Source: Amanita rubescens (Eukaryota; Basidiomycota; Agaricomycetes; Agaricales; Amanitaceae). From it: a stretch of 64,000 bases of DNA. Within the stretch, counting starts at the first letter, position 1. The number at the start of each line of letters is the position of its first letter. The DNA lies in contig WION01000097.1 of the NCBI GenBank assembly GCA_015039365.1, positions 1-64,000 of the forward strand, in the 5' to 3' direction. Made by a program: the position numbers and the translations under genes. The notes under the pieces are model-generated. The model made no database searches. It worked only from the letters and a program-made list of their open reading frames with translations, and had not been told where the DNA came from. Of this stretch, positions 33,743 to 46,000 are shown in pieces.

Positions 33743-35180
33743 ATGTCCTCGTCCCACTGCGGTCAGTATGGGTCTCGCAAGAGCGCCCAGAAGCGCGGTG
33801 ATGCCCCAGACCAGTACATCCACCTCATTGAGGCTTGTGCTGACTTTCGCACTGCAATAGACGGCGTCCGCGCTGGCCTTCTCCCCGAAAATGCTATTAG
33901 AGCGCTCTCTCGCGTTATGGAACCCTTTGCCCTAGCCTTTGGTTTGGAAGCCTTTGTGCTTAAAGGGGGTAAGGAGTACCTAGTCAGCCCCTTTGGGGTT
34001 ACAGACTCCGGTCGGGTCGCGAGGCCCCCGGCGCCTGCCCCTATCCCAACGCCTGCTCCGTTGGAACCGCCTCCACCCACGAGGATGGAGACCCCTGTGC
34101 CTCCTGGTGCCGAGGGTCCTACCACAATACGCATCAACAAGAAGCGACTTCTCGGCCGCCCTCCCCCCCCGCCTCCTGTCAGGCGTTCGTATGCCAGTGT
34201 TGCAGGCAAAGGCCCTCCCTCTGCCCTGCTGCCGCCCCCTCCTCTTGGACCATCAAAGCAAACTGCTACTATCAAGTCCTGCACTCGCCAGGGGACCAAG
34301 GCTTCGGCTTTGGTTCTCCGTTTCCGTCCCAGCCCTACCGGCGCTGCGATCCCTCTCCTCTCGGACGTTCAGAAAGCCCTTGCTGGCTCCTCTCCCCCAC
34401 CTGCTCATGTAGGCTTTACCCTACGTGGTGATCTCCTGGTGCGTTTTACCCAGGCCATCGGCCCCGAACTCAAAAAGGAGGTCATATCCCTCCTGTCCAC
34501 TTTGCATGCAGGACTAGGAGGCGTTCAGCTCCTCAGCCGGGACACTACGTCCCTTATCAAATTCATGCATGTTCCGACGCACCGCCTGGACGGGGGTGCG
34601 TCCACGTCCGACTGGCTTCACGCCACGGTCTCATCTCATCCCCGTTGGAAGGGAGTACATTTTGTACAACAAGCCCACTTCGTCATACCGCAAGACGATT
34701 GGCTATACCGCCACTGTGGTGGTCGAAGTCGCCGACGACCGTGCTTCCTCTGTTGCACGTCGCCTCCTCCAGACCGATGTCCATTTCGATGGCATCCCCT
34801 GTCGTGCCCGTCCCTGGGTCTTGCGCAAGGCCTCTCGTCAGTGTGGCATCTGCCTTCGGTGGGGCCACACTTCACACGTCTGTTCGTCACGCCTTCCTTG
34901 GTGTGCCCTATGCGCAAACTGTCACAGTTCCGCCGTACACGAGCAAGCGGTCCTACAGGACTCCTCCATGCAAGACATCAAGTGTATCAACTGCCGTGGG
35001 CATCATCCCGCCATCTCTCGGGACTGCCCCTTCTTCATCGCCAGATTCGACGACAAAGCGCTTGCCATCCTGCAAGCCAAACGGTTGAAGCAAGTCCGCC
35101 AGACGCGCGATCAACGTCACCAAACAAAACACGCCGCCCGCTTTGAGGCTCGCTACGGAGGCCTTGACTCCTACCGATAG
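33743..35180 (+). pseudogene. LINE (Tad1-like) ORF1, frameshifted
   Basis: ATG at 33743 (MSSSHCGQYGSRKSAQKRGD) opens a frame with a proline-rich disordered middle and an RRM-like or esterase-like central region. The homologous frame then shifts by one base near 34655-34665, and the rest reads on through TIGYTATVVVEVADD. That part holds zinc knuckles CGICLRWGHTSHVC (CX2CX4HX4C) and CINCRGHHPAISRDC, and stops at 35178-35180. This order is typical of ORF1 in Tad1-clade non-LTR retrotransposons, where the product coats element RNA. No endonuclease or reverse transcriptase ORF2 follows, so the copy is defective at its 3' side. LINE copies usually lose their 5' end, so this is unusual and suggests later deletion or insertion. 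Confidence 0.72.
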
Positions 35181-35571
35181 GCCCCTTTCCTTCCAAGGCT
35201 CAACGTTCCTTCCCCTACTATGTCGCGTTTGGGGATGGACTAGTTAAACACTATATGCGGCCCTATGCCGATGATGTGATTCATCAGGAATCACAATTTC
35301 TACCATAGTTTTAATGTAATTACATAGTTTTCAATAGCCATAACTGAATTATGTAGTTTTTATATTTCCGGTAAACCTTATGTAGCTTGCATAGATTGCG
35401 TAGAATAACTGAGGCTATGTAGCCATTACAAATCTATATTGTTTTCAATAGTTTTGTGGATGGTCAGGGTCTTAATGATCTATTTGTATTTACCAGAGGA
35501 CAGTCTACCGCTCCTACAGTCTACTCTCATACGTACTGATGCTATGAAGATGGTATTAACTGTAGAATAAC
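35181..35571. other. AT-rich non-coding stretch between LINE remnant and Plavaka gene
   Basis: No coding frame. It should contain the junction of the LINE remnant and the terminus of the Plavaka element. I could not define a terminal inverted repeat because the opposite end of Plavaka is missing. Several ATAGTTTT/TATGTAG-like words recur. Confidence 0.4.
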
Positions 35572-38428
35572 TTAGAGGTTCGATAGACGATCGTAATGAC
35601 GAAAGAGCAGAAAATCATGGATGCGAAGGTCGGGATTCACATAGAACATATCAGCTTGTTTGAGTGCGTTTTCTGAAGTCCAGCCGTCAGGGATATGGTT
35701 ACCAAACTTGGGAATTAAGTGACAAGTCCGAATTATTTGCTGAATAGGTATGATGGCAGCTCGAGGGCGTCGCATATGGGTTGATCGTCGAATTTGGTAC
35801 ATTCCTGCATTTTTCGAGAATGAGCGCAGGGGAGTAAACCACTCGACGTAAGCTAGCGTCCCCTTGTACTGACTCTGGAATTCTACTGGCAGCTGGAATA
35901 TAGCACGAACTTCCGCTACCAAGACATCTAGAAGCAGAGGTGATCAAAGACAAAAACCGGTTGTACTATGAGAATAAATACCTTTCAATGGACATTTTAA
36001 GTTCCCAAATGCCCAAATATCCGGTCGTTCAGTTGCTAACACCGTGCTGAAGAGGCCCTCAATCACCTTGTGTCGTCCTGAAGCTGGCTGCGGGAGAATA
36101 ACACGTACGGTGTCCTTCCGATTGGAAAGATCACTGACTTGCTGAATCTCGGGCAGAAACATCGAGAACTGCTTGAAAACAGGAAAGGTGAGTTTGTTGT
36201 ACGAGCGAGGGATCGGTAGTGAGTGAGCTGCGAGGAAGGTTTCCAGCTGCCAGACGAAGTCTTTGGCACCAAATATGGCTATAAGGTCATTCGCCGTTCT
36301 ATAGCCGTAGCCCGGTTTACGCGCCACGTCATATGGCAGCTGGCTCGCCTTCTCTTTGATACTATCCACTGCCATCGGGGTTGGCCCTGCATCATTATTC
36401 GACTCGTTTGTGGCTCCACCCACAACTGGAACTTTATCGGCACTCATCGAACCCAGCCACGTCAAATAGGCATCAAAACGAAGGATCGCATCGTGCCTAT
36501 CCAACCATCGTGCCATCTGTACTGTGTAATCACGTTTATTCGACGCTCTGTATGCCAACTTTGCGAATTCGATATGGAGGCGCTCGGGAGATTCAGTGTT
36601 ATAACCATCTAGTGTTCCGTGGGATTGAATTGACGAAATATAGTGGATCATCGAATGTACTTTAGGTATGTTGAATTCAGTTCGAATACCAAGCTCCTTG
36701 AATACTTCTTTGTTTTCGTGAAAAGCTGACCATGCTTTGTCCATTTCCTGTAGCGTTTTCTCGTTATGTGACTCGAGGCGAGCATACGAAATGAAATCAA
36801 CAATAGCACAAGCAACTCGGACAACTCGTTCATCTGCCGCTCCAGAGACTACCCCTACAAACACCTTCTCCATGTTTTTATACTCGTTTCCCGTCCACTG
36901 GGATTTAGTCGAAATCCCCTTGTTGAAATGCCGAAGCGTTTGATGCTTCAGCATAGTCCGGAACCGCTGATCCAGCTCTTTTGCTGTCCCATTCATGGCC
37001 CTTGTTGCCCAATTCACAAGATGGTCTTTGAACACTCCCTTGTGCAGCTGATGGTGAATATCGGGTGTGAAACAGTTGAAGATGTTTGCATGCGGTAAGT
37101 CCTTCCAAAATGGGTTCACGCTCCGTATCCCTTTGCTGATGAACTTCGCTGGTGCTAGCCCTGCCGCCTGTTTCGCCAACGTATCCACAGTCGATGCAAG
37201 GTCTCGAGGAAGCGACCAAGTTGGCAGACCCAGTTTCTTGGCTTCGACAAGGCATCGTGGACAGCGGCTCTCCATACAGCATGCAACGAGGCACTGTTCT
37301 GGGAAGTCGGCGATGTAGGAAGCCAAAATAGGATAGACATGGCGAACCCAACCATCCGCACATGCCATTTCTACGCCGTTTCGCCCTGCAGTCTTGAGCG
37401 GTTTGAGGATGGAGGCCATGCAATCATGGAAGAGCTGGTACCCTACCAGCGACCGGCTCTTTTCGGATATGCAGTCCAGCTTGCTCATGGGAAGATAACC
37501 TACAAGTAGGGTGGCACGAGAAGATGGGCGACGGCGTAGTTTCTTATCTATGTTGCCAATTGTAAGGTAAACAGGCCATGCCTGCTTGTCTCCACTGAAC
37601 GTGGTGAGCTGCGTCTTGTCGGTTGCCAAAATCACGGGAACTATTGTCGCTCCCTCAGGTATGTCTTCGTCGTCCTATCCAGCAAGTCACTTCAAAACAT
37701 TCCTCTATATAAAAATGATGAACATCTACCTGCAGGTCCCACCACCAATTACCTGTCGCCATCTCATCCCAGCAACGATTTTCTCCTTCTGAACTCTCGT
37801 ACACTCTATAAGGTTTGTATGTTATATTTTCTTTGAACGTGGGATTACCAAGTAACTCTTTGATGCAATCAACAGGGTTGCGCTTCCATAACTCTAGATG
37901 CTCGACACGAGCGTTTCCGTCATCACCGACCTCGTCGCCTTGAACAGTCATGATTTCACATGACCATGCAGGACCCCTAGGCAAATTATCGATAAGCTGG
38001 AGTAGTGATCTCACGTTGTGGAAAGAAGGGCGGCAGGGGCTTCTTTGAATCTTAATAAAGCAAGACTCGGTGAGCTTTATTGTTTGACCGTCACGACCTG
38101 AACTCACTGTTGGAAGTTCAAGGAGCTTGTCTATCAAAGAATGCGAAGCACCGGACTCGATAATCCACTTGCCAAGCTCCCAATCTGCTCCTGAAGCAAA
38201 CGGGCCCCACTTCGACTCAGAGACTCCATTCTCTTCTTCGTGAGCCCTGTACTTGTCAAAGTTTGTCGCAGACCTTTTGATCTTGGTTCCCGCATGTCCA
38301 GGATACATTTCAATCCACCGCGGTTGCTGTCCACCTGGGCAATGATGACCATTGCCATTATCCGGCTTAGCTCGTTTTGCAGCCGGTTCTACATCTGCAT
38401 CTAGTTCATGGGTGTTCACAGGATCCAT
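35572..38428 (-). CDS. Plavaka-family (CMC superfamily) transposase
   Basis: Three exons on the minus strand (37730-38428, 35982-37674, 35572-35937 minus a short tail, with the acceptor at 35927) join in frame to 915 codons. The introns are 55 and 54 bases. Diagnostic Plavaka stretches are VILATDKTQLTTFSGDKQAWP at the start of exon 2, GYLPMSKLDCISEKSRSLV and a CPRCLVEAKKLGL zinc-like pair. FNCFTPDIHHQLHKGVFKDH, PERLHIEFAKLAYRASNKRD and the C-terminal AYVEWFTPLRSFSKNAGMYQ follow. The protein belongs to the CACTA/Mirage/Chapaev group, moves the element by cut and paste, and acts in the nucleus. I see no stop or shift, so the coding region may be functional. Its promoter and upstream terminus are gone, because a chromovirus LTR begins 15 bases before the start codon. 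Confidence 0.88.
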
Positions 38429-38442
38429 TGCATTAGGGTTAT

Positions 38443-38863
38443 TGTTACAAACGTACGTCATGGCCTATCTTTTCTTATCTTATCATCCCTCCTATGTCGT
38501 TATTTGCATATGCGTTCCTTCCGGAACATTCATCGTTTACCATATGCCAACTATCTTTATCACATGTATGTTCGTTTTCACATGTTAACCGTTTCATTAT
38601 CACATGCAACCGTTTTCATTATCACATGCATATATACTTACCATATTTACGTATGTACTCTGTACTATATAAATCACGCAAATATACGACTAGACCTCAG
38701 TCTAGTTTTAACAGTCAAAATCTGTCTCGTCATCGTCTAAGTTCCCTTGAGGACTTATCCGATAACACTCTTATACTTTGAACGTTCTTAAGTGCCGGAA
38801 CTCCCTTGAGGAACCTACGGTACCTGATAGGCTTGACTTATCAGTGAACGAACAAACGTAACA
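38443..38863 (+). repeat. 5' LTR of the chromovirus
   Basis: It has the same length as 48866-49286 and differs at only a few positions, for example near 38499 and 38785. It contains a TATATAAATC box near 38667 that could position transcription. It starts 15 bases upstream of the Plavaka start codon, in the opposite orientation. Confidence 0.93.
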
Positions 38864-38965
38864 ATAAAACTAGACTCCTCTCCGAGCACGATAGCTTTAA
38901 CGCTCTCACCTCCCATCATTCACCATTGCTCCACGACAATCTAAAAGTACCCCTCCGAATAACGC

Positions 38966-39301
38966 TGTAACAACGAAAGTGGAGGTGCAGTGTGCAACCT
39001 CCGACGTTCCGATGCGGCCGTGCGAGTTCGGCAGCACCAAAGGGTGCTCGTCCACTTCGGTCGCACTCGTCGGGGCTCGGAAAGATCAACTCAAGTGAGG
39101 GGAAGTAAACTTCTATATCAAACTAACTATGACAATATATGTACTGTAGACCTCGTGTAAGCTACGTGTGTCTGACCCGAAACGGAACTGTCGGAATGTG
39201 TCGGAATGTGTCAGAATGTGTCGGAACTGGCGGACGGTGGGGGAGACGTTCAGAATGCTGCGGAACGTGCTGCACAATGTAAACGGATTCCATCCGTTAC
39301 A
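38966..39301. repeat. Left LTR of nested element
   Basis: It pairs with 40989-41324. It contains a short internal repeat of GGAATGTGTC units (39188-39225). Confidence 0.9.
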
Positions 39302-40988
39302 CCCACTCATTAGTTTTGAATGTTGACGTCAGTCAACCTATAATGCATCGGTGGATGAACGAGATGAATGTCGGCGGCAAAGGAAGTGAGGTCGGAGGTG
39401 AGACGGAGTGTCAGCGGAAGCCCGTGATGGTGTTGACAGTGTCGACGGAGTCCGATTGTGCATAGGTAGTCGCAAACAAGGGAGTCGGGGATGGCAATAG
39501 GGTTCAGGAATTGTCGGAGGTCTCAGTGGCAGTCGGCGTGCTGCGGATGTTGTCGGGATGTGGAGGAGGGGCATGTCGAGGTGTGGATAGCAGATGGCGT
39601 GTCGGCGGATGTCGTCGTAGGCGGTAGAAAGTGTTGGCGAGGTGGGGCGCTACTTCCCGCAATCGCGGTCATCCCAGTAATCCGAATCAATAGCACGGAC
39701 CCCTGTAAGGCTGCTATGATGTTTCCTGAGATGCCGTCGGCGCAATACGGTGTTAAAGAGTGGTGTCGGAGTCGGTAGTGCTAGTCAAATGATAAAGGGC
39801 CTAAGGTGAGTCCTGCGTTGTGCGTACTGATATCCATTCTCCGAGTCTGTCCCAACGTCCCCCACACTCCAAGTAGGCTTCAGGCTGGCTTGGTGAAGGG
39901 TCTTGTGCAGAGGTAATGCCGGCGGCGATGAGACGTGGTGTTGAGGGTCCGACGAGCGTGAACTTGACCGTTTTGAACGAATACGGCTACGCCGTATCCC
40001 GATCCTGGGTAGAAAAAGAAAAAAAAGCTGAAAAAAAAAGATGGCGACTCGTGGGCATCGGTGGAATGATGATAGAGTGAGCGGAGATGCTGGCATCATC
40101 GAAATACGGCGACGGATGGCTGTAGCGGGCGCGAGAGGTGAAAGGAGGGTGCAGCGTGGTCTACACGTGTCGGAGAGGTGGGCAAGGTGGCAATAAGGAG
40201 GGGCTAGGCTGTGACGGAAGGGACGTGGTCATTCAGGGTATAGCTGGTGTGGTTGCGGCTGGTACGTGAGGCTGGGCATGCGATAGGTCAGGGGCTGTGG
40301 ATAGGCTGCAACGTCGGCTGATGGGTTCCGATGTGCTCCAATAAGGCTGCGGCCGTTGTAGACGGGTGGCGGGACGCGATGCAGAGATGATGTATGGTGT
40401 GGACACATGCTGGAAGGCTGTGCGTGCGGATGGGCTGCAATAGCGGCTGATGGCGTCCGATAAGGTTGTGGCAGGGTGCAGACGTCGTGTGGTGGGCTCA
40501 GCAGGCTCCCAATGGTTTCCGATGTGATCCAGTAAGGTGCAGTAGGGCGTGGATGTCGCCAGGCGGGATCTAGTGGGCTGTAGGCATCGAGCAACGGGTA
40601 CGGTGTAAAAGCGGGCCATGGTGCACGAGGCGTACACGTGCTGCAAGGCGGTGCATCCGGACAGGCTGGGATGGCGACCGATGGCGCTCGATGGGATCCG
40701 ATAAGGCTGCGGATGGCTGTAGGCATCGAATGGTGACTTGGCGGAGTAGCTGGATCACGACGTGGCTGGCGGATCAGGTTCAGCGGATGCAAGTAGCAGC
40801 AGGGAGCAGCACTGTGCATGTCGGCGTGCTGGAGTGCAGAAGTGATGCGTTTGGCAGTAACCAGCGGATGTATGCGAATGAGAATGAGCCAATGGGGCCG
40901 TCCAGGTAGAATGAGACCTCCGGGGTCATTTGTGAATGAAAAACGGGGTTGAGTGCGATCCAAAATGGACCGAGCGGTGGGCTCCAGT

Positions 40989-41324
40989 TGTAACAACGAA
41001 AGTGGAGGTGCAGTGTGCAACCTCCGACGTTCCGATGCGGCCGTGCGAGTTCGGCAGCACCAAAGGGTGCTCGTCCACTTCGGTCGCACTCGTCGGGGCT
41101 CGGAAAGATCAACTCAAGTGAGGGGAAGTAAACTTCTATATCAAACTAACTATGACAATATATGTACTGTAGACCTCGTGTAAGCTACGTGTGTCTGACC
41201 CGAAACGGAACTGTCGGAATGTGTCGGAATGTGTCAGAATGTGTCGGAACTGGCGGACGGTGGGGGAGACGTTCAGAATGCTGCGGAACGTGCTGCACAA
41301 TGTAAACGGATTCCATCCGTTACA
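40989..41324. repeat. Right LTR of nested element
   Basis: It matches 38966-39301 along its full 336 bases and is followed by the ACGC target copy. Confidence 0.9.
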
Positions 41325-43066
41325 ACGCCAAACGAAACCCCCTTGACCATCTCTATTATCTCGACGAACATTCCATTCATTGGGATAAACGAGAAAACGG
41401 CTGGTGTTATACCGCTTCAGGAAAACCCGTACCAGGTCACCAGTTTTGGGTAAAACAAAAACTTGGAAGACCACCAAATCAATCCTTCCCGTTCGAAGGA
41501 GGATTATATCTAAACGAACGCAAACTTGCCTTTCACGAAGGAAGTAAACGTTGGTACGCCACTGAATCAGAAACAGGAGAAGAACCGTACTTTATTAGAG
41601 ACGAATACTTTGAAGGAGAACCCTTCATAGGAGGAAAAGAGGAGTTAACACGAACTGCGCTACAACGTTGGAAGAAAGCGAACGAACCAGAAACCTTAAC
41701 CACTAGCCAAGAAACTCCCGTTGAATCACCACACGTTCATTACAGAGAAAGCGCTGAACCGTCAGGAGAGTCCGATAAAGAAGACAATAAAGATTCCCCC
41801 TCTGAACAAGAGAAAGAAGAAGAATCCCAAGATAAACTTGAATACGCACCTGGAACCGAAGACGTTGTTATACCCACAGTAGAACAACGAGTTGAAGACG
41901 AAATCTCAGCCCAACTCATCGCTTCCTTATCCCTTGCAACCGAATCTAAACTCGAAGCTACACGACCCGCACCATCACCCCCTGTCGTATTTCCATACTT
42001 GTTTACCCCACCAATCAACCCATTTCCTTCTAGAAAAGGAAAAGAACGAGATATGAGTGGATCAGGACCCCGGACCGAACCAAGGTCAGATCTACCGAAG
42101 ATCAAACCTCCTAAACCGTTCGAAGGAGATCGAAAATATCTCAATCCGTTCATAGCGAAAGCCGAATTATTCATGAAAATGAATAAAATGACGGATGCTC
42201 AAGATAAGATACAGTTCATTATGTATCATATTGATGGCAACGCTCAACAATGGCGCGACAACAAAATAACTGAATATGACGCCGAAACGACAAAATACGC
42301 CAACTATGACGCTTTTATTAAAGAACTGAAAGAAGATTGGGGACAAGTAGACGAAGCAGGACTAGCCATGCACAGATTACTCACATGGAGAAAACTCCCA
42401 AAGCAATCAATTAATCAATATATTGCGCGCGTCGATCGAGACATCAATTTAGCCAAAATCACTGACGATACGACGAAATGTCATCTCCTAGTTTTAGGAT
42501 TACCAAACACCTTACGAGAAAAGCTACGACTAGGAGGTGCCCCGACAACCTATAAATCATTACGAACTCGTATCCTTGACATAGAAGTGGCGAACACCTT
42601 ATTCTCCACTTTTGGCCAAGTAAAAGAGTTTGATGACAAAATGGAAGTCGACGAGGCTGTACTAGAATTAAACCGACAAACGCGACAAATGCAGATTGCT
42701 GAAACCTCCATGGAATGGGTAAAAACCGCTGTATGCTATGGATGCGGAAAAACAGGACATTTAATCTCGGACTGCCCTAATCCCAAAAAGAAACGACAAA
42801 ATCTTGGGAATTCACGAGGAAGGGCAGCCCCTAGAGGACAATTTCAAGGAAAACCACGCGGCCGAAATAATAACCGCAACAAAGGGAAAGGAAAAGGAAA
42901 AAGAATCAGAGCGCTGGATGCGGATAGCGATGAAGACGACAGTGGCTCGTCAAATGAAGAATCCAACAGTGAAAACGACGAAGACCAGAGAATCGCCGTC
43001 ATACGAGAAATGGCGAAAACATTACCACGTAGTGCCCGCCGAAAATTGAACAAAAAGGGTTTTTAG
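41325..43066 (+). CDS. gag: Chromovirus gag (N-terminus cut off by nested insertion)
   Basis: The frame is open from the nested LTR at 41325 to TAG at 43064-43066. The first ATG is 42053 (MSGSGPRTEPRSDLPKIKPP). Upstream codons from 41327 have coding character, with QFWVKQKLGRPPNQSFPFEG and LNERKLAFHEGSKRWYATES. They resemble a minus-strand gag remnant at 50.2-50.8 kb, so the true Gag probably started before the insertion. The capsid-like region is at about 42090-42650 (FEGDRKYLNPFIAKAELFMK, RLLTWRKLPKQSINQYIARV). The zinc knuckle CYGCGKTGHLISDC (CX2CX4HX4C) is at about 42734-42775, followed by a basic RNA-binding tail. Gag would package element RNA in cytoplasmic particles. The N-terminal break likely abolishes autonomous movement, unless translation starts at 42053. 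Confidence 0.8.
43057..43063 (+). promoter_or_regulatory. -1 ribosomal frameshift slippery site GGGTTTT at the gag-pol junction
   Basis: In the gag frame this reads G GGT TTT and is followed at once by TAG. It fits the X XXY YYZ heptamer rule. A shift of -1 continues as GGG TTT TTA GAA into the protease-pol frame, which is otherwise one frame away. The mechanism is well known for retroelements. Its use here is inferred from the exact fit. Confidence 0.7.
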
Positions 43067-46000
43067 AACGAGACGACGATGAATCAGCGTCCGTCGTCTC
43101 TGAAGACGAACAACTATGTATAAATGGTGTAACAGTATCTTCTATATCCAGAAATAAAATCACCATTCCCATTACCAAATGTTCGAATCTAAAAACCGCT
43201 GAAACCAAAGCCCTTATCGACTCAGGCGCACAAGGAAAATTCGTCGATAGCTCACTCGTCAATTGGAACGAAATCACTCGCTTAAAGAAACCCATCCCAG
43301 TGCGAAATGTGGACGGAACAAATAACAAGTCTGGAGATATACGGTATAAAATCCAGATAAGCTATAACATCGAAAACAACCGGTTTAAAGACTGGTTTTA
43401 TGTCACACGACTAGGCGATCAATGACTGATACTAGGATTACCTTGGCTCCGAGAAATCAACCCCAGAATAGATTGGTCTGAAGGAACAGTTAGATTCCCC
43501 GACGAAAGGAAGATCGATCCGGAAGAAGAAACTACGTTTGATTACGACGATGAAACCGAAATGTATCTTCAGTATATCCAAAAAGAAGAAGAATTGGACG
43601 CAGATGAGGACGAAGATCTCGAGACTGATCACCTTTGGATCCAAGCGAAAACATCAGCGTCTCAAGCGCTCGCACATGAACACGAAGAAAAATCTACGAA
43701 AGTAGAATTACCCCCTGAATATGACAAATGGAGAAGAGTTTTTGATAAACAGACGTCAGAACGATTTCCCATCTCACGACAATGGGATCATGCGATAGAT
43801 CTGAAAGAAGGGTTTAAACCTAAAGTGGCGAAGAACTACCCGTTATCAATCCATGAAGAACAGCTAATGAATAAATGGGTCGACGAACAACTCAAAAAAG
43901 GTTATATTCGACCATCACAATCTCCGCAAGCGTCTCCTTTCTTTTACGTTGCAAAAAAAGAAAAAGGAGAGTTGAGACCCTGCCAAGATTACCGATACAT
44001 CAATAGCTGGACGAAACGGAATGCCTATCCCCTTCCTTTAGTATCCGACTTATTATTAAAACTAAGAAAAGCAAAATACTTCTCCAAGTTAGACCTCCGA
44101 TGGGGTTATAATAATGTGCGAATAAAGAAAGGCGACGAATGGAAAGCCGCATTCACAACGAATCGTGGTCTCTTCGAGCCTACCGTAATGCTCTTTGGAT
44201 TATGCAATTCACCATCAACATTTCAAACGATGATGAATGAATACTTCCGTGACATGATAGCCGAAGGATGGCTAGTCGTCTATATTGACGATATGTTGAT
44301 ATATGGAGCGAACGAGGAAGAAACGAGGGAGCGCACTAAACAAGTCTTGCAACGGCTGAAAGAAAACGATCTGTTCCTGAAACTGGAAAAATGTAAATTC
44401 GTCGCCAAGGAAGTCGAATTCCTTGGGATGATCGTCAAAGAAGGAAAGATCATGATGGACCCCGTAAAACTCGCTGGAATCAGCAAATGGCCCGAACCGA
44501 AAACTGTTAAACAAATACGGTCATTTCTAGGGTTCGTGAACTTTTACAGGAAATTTATAGGAAATTACGCCGAAATAGTAGCTCCGCTCACGGAACTTAC
44601 GAAGAAAACAGTTCCCTTCCGATGGGATGCAGAATGTCAGAAAGCATTTGACACGTTAAAGGAGAAATTCCTAGAAGAACCGGTTCTAGTTATGCCAGAT
44701 CCAACGAAACCATTTTTATTAGAGACCGATGCGTCAAACTGGGCGGTAGGAGCCGTCCTGAAACAACGGGGATCTGATGGAGAACTGCACCCATGCGGAT
44801 TTATCAGTCATCGGTTAAGCGATACCGAACAAAGATATCAAGTATACGATCGCGAGTTATTAGCAATAAAGAAAGCGTTTGAAACCTGGAGACACCTTCT
44901 TAAAGGAAGCCCACATACGATTATGATCCACTGCGATCATAAGAATTTATCATATTACAAACATCCGCAGAAAATGACCGCCAGACAGTCACGCTGGTGG
45001 CAAGAAATCACGGAATTTGATATCAAGTTAGAACATGTCCCTGGATCAAAACTTATTCAGGCAGACGCTTTATCGAGACGCCCTGACCATATTAACGAAG
45101 AAGAGGCAAAAGCAAAAGAAATCCCACAAACCATGATCTCTGATGACATGGTTATTGCCACGATCAATGTATCTTGGGCAGACAAAATCACCGAATTATT
45201 GCCACAAGATAAATTTGCTAAAGTTGTAATCGACGGTCTTAAACACGGAAAACTACCCCTCCGATCAAAGTTTAATGACTGGAAGAACGATAACAACATC
45301 ATTCGTTATCAAGGACGCGTTTATGTTCCTCAAAATGAAGAATTACGAAACGAAATAATCAAGTCACATCACGACCCCGTAGTTATGGGTCACCCTGGAC
45401 GATTGAAGACACTAGAGCTTATCCGCCGCGACTATTATTGGCCTGGAATGACAACGACCGTATCTAAATGGGTCGAAGGCTGTGCCTTATGTCAACAAAT
45501 GAAGGTTAATACACATCCGATCACACCGGGTTTGATGCCTATTAAATCCCACGCCACACGCCCATTCGAACAAGTTTCAATGGACTTCATCACAGATCTG
45601 CCAATTATCGACGGTTTTGATTCTGTTTTGACCGTGGTCGATCAAGGCTTAACAAAGGGCGTAATATTCATACCATGCAAAAAATCTTTTACCGCTATGG
45701 ATACCGCCAACTCTTACATTAACGATGTTTACAAACGATACGGGTTACCGACAACCCTCATCTCTGATAGAGGACCACAATTTACCTCTAAAGTTTTCGA
45801 AGAAATCTGCAAGATCTTCGGAATTAACCATAGAAAGTCGACCGCCTTTCATCCGCAAACTGACGGAGAATCGGAACGACTCAATCAGGAGCTAGAAACT
45901 TACCTCCGGTTATACTGCGTTGATCATCCAAAACAGTGGAAAGATCACCTGCCATTAGCAGAATTCGCGCACAATCAACGGATACATCAATCTACCAAGA

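Larger units (their letters stand above)
38966..41324. mobile_element. Nested non-autonomous LTR element (LARD/TRIM-like), 2359 bp
   Basis: Two 336-base LTRs (38966-39301 and 40989-41324) look identical by eye and run TGTAAC to GTTACA. They flank 1.69 kb with no recognisable gag or pol. The four bases ACGC occur directly outside both ends (38962-38965 and 41325-41328), a target duplication. The host sequence on both sides is the open gag frame of the chromovirus, so this insertion broke gag. The interior contains degenerate repeats built around GATCCGATAAGGCTGCGG. Movement would need proteins from another element. Confidence 0.85.

Noticed and set aside
35282..35300. CATCAGGAAT near the Plavaka 3' side as a relative of the MITE end CATCAGGAAAATTC
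   Set aside because: Only about nine bases match, without an inverted partner, so it is probably chance.
40229..41089. 286-codon minus-strand ORF inside the nested LTR element
   Set aside because: Low-complexity translation caused by internal repeats. It runs into the LTR and shows no family resemblance.
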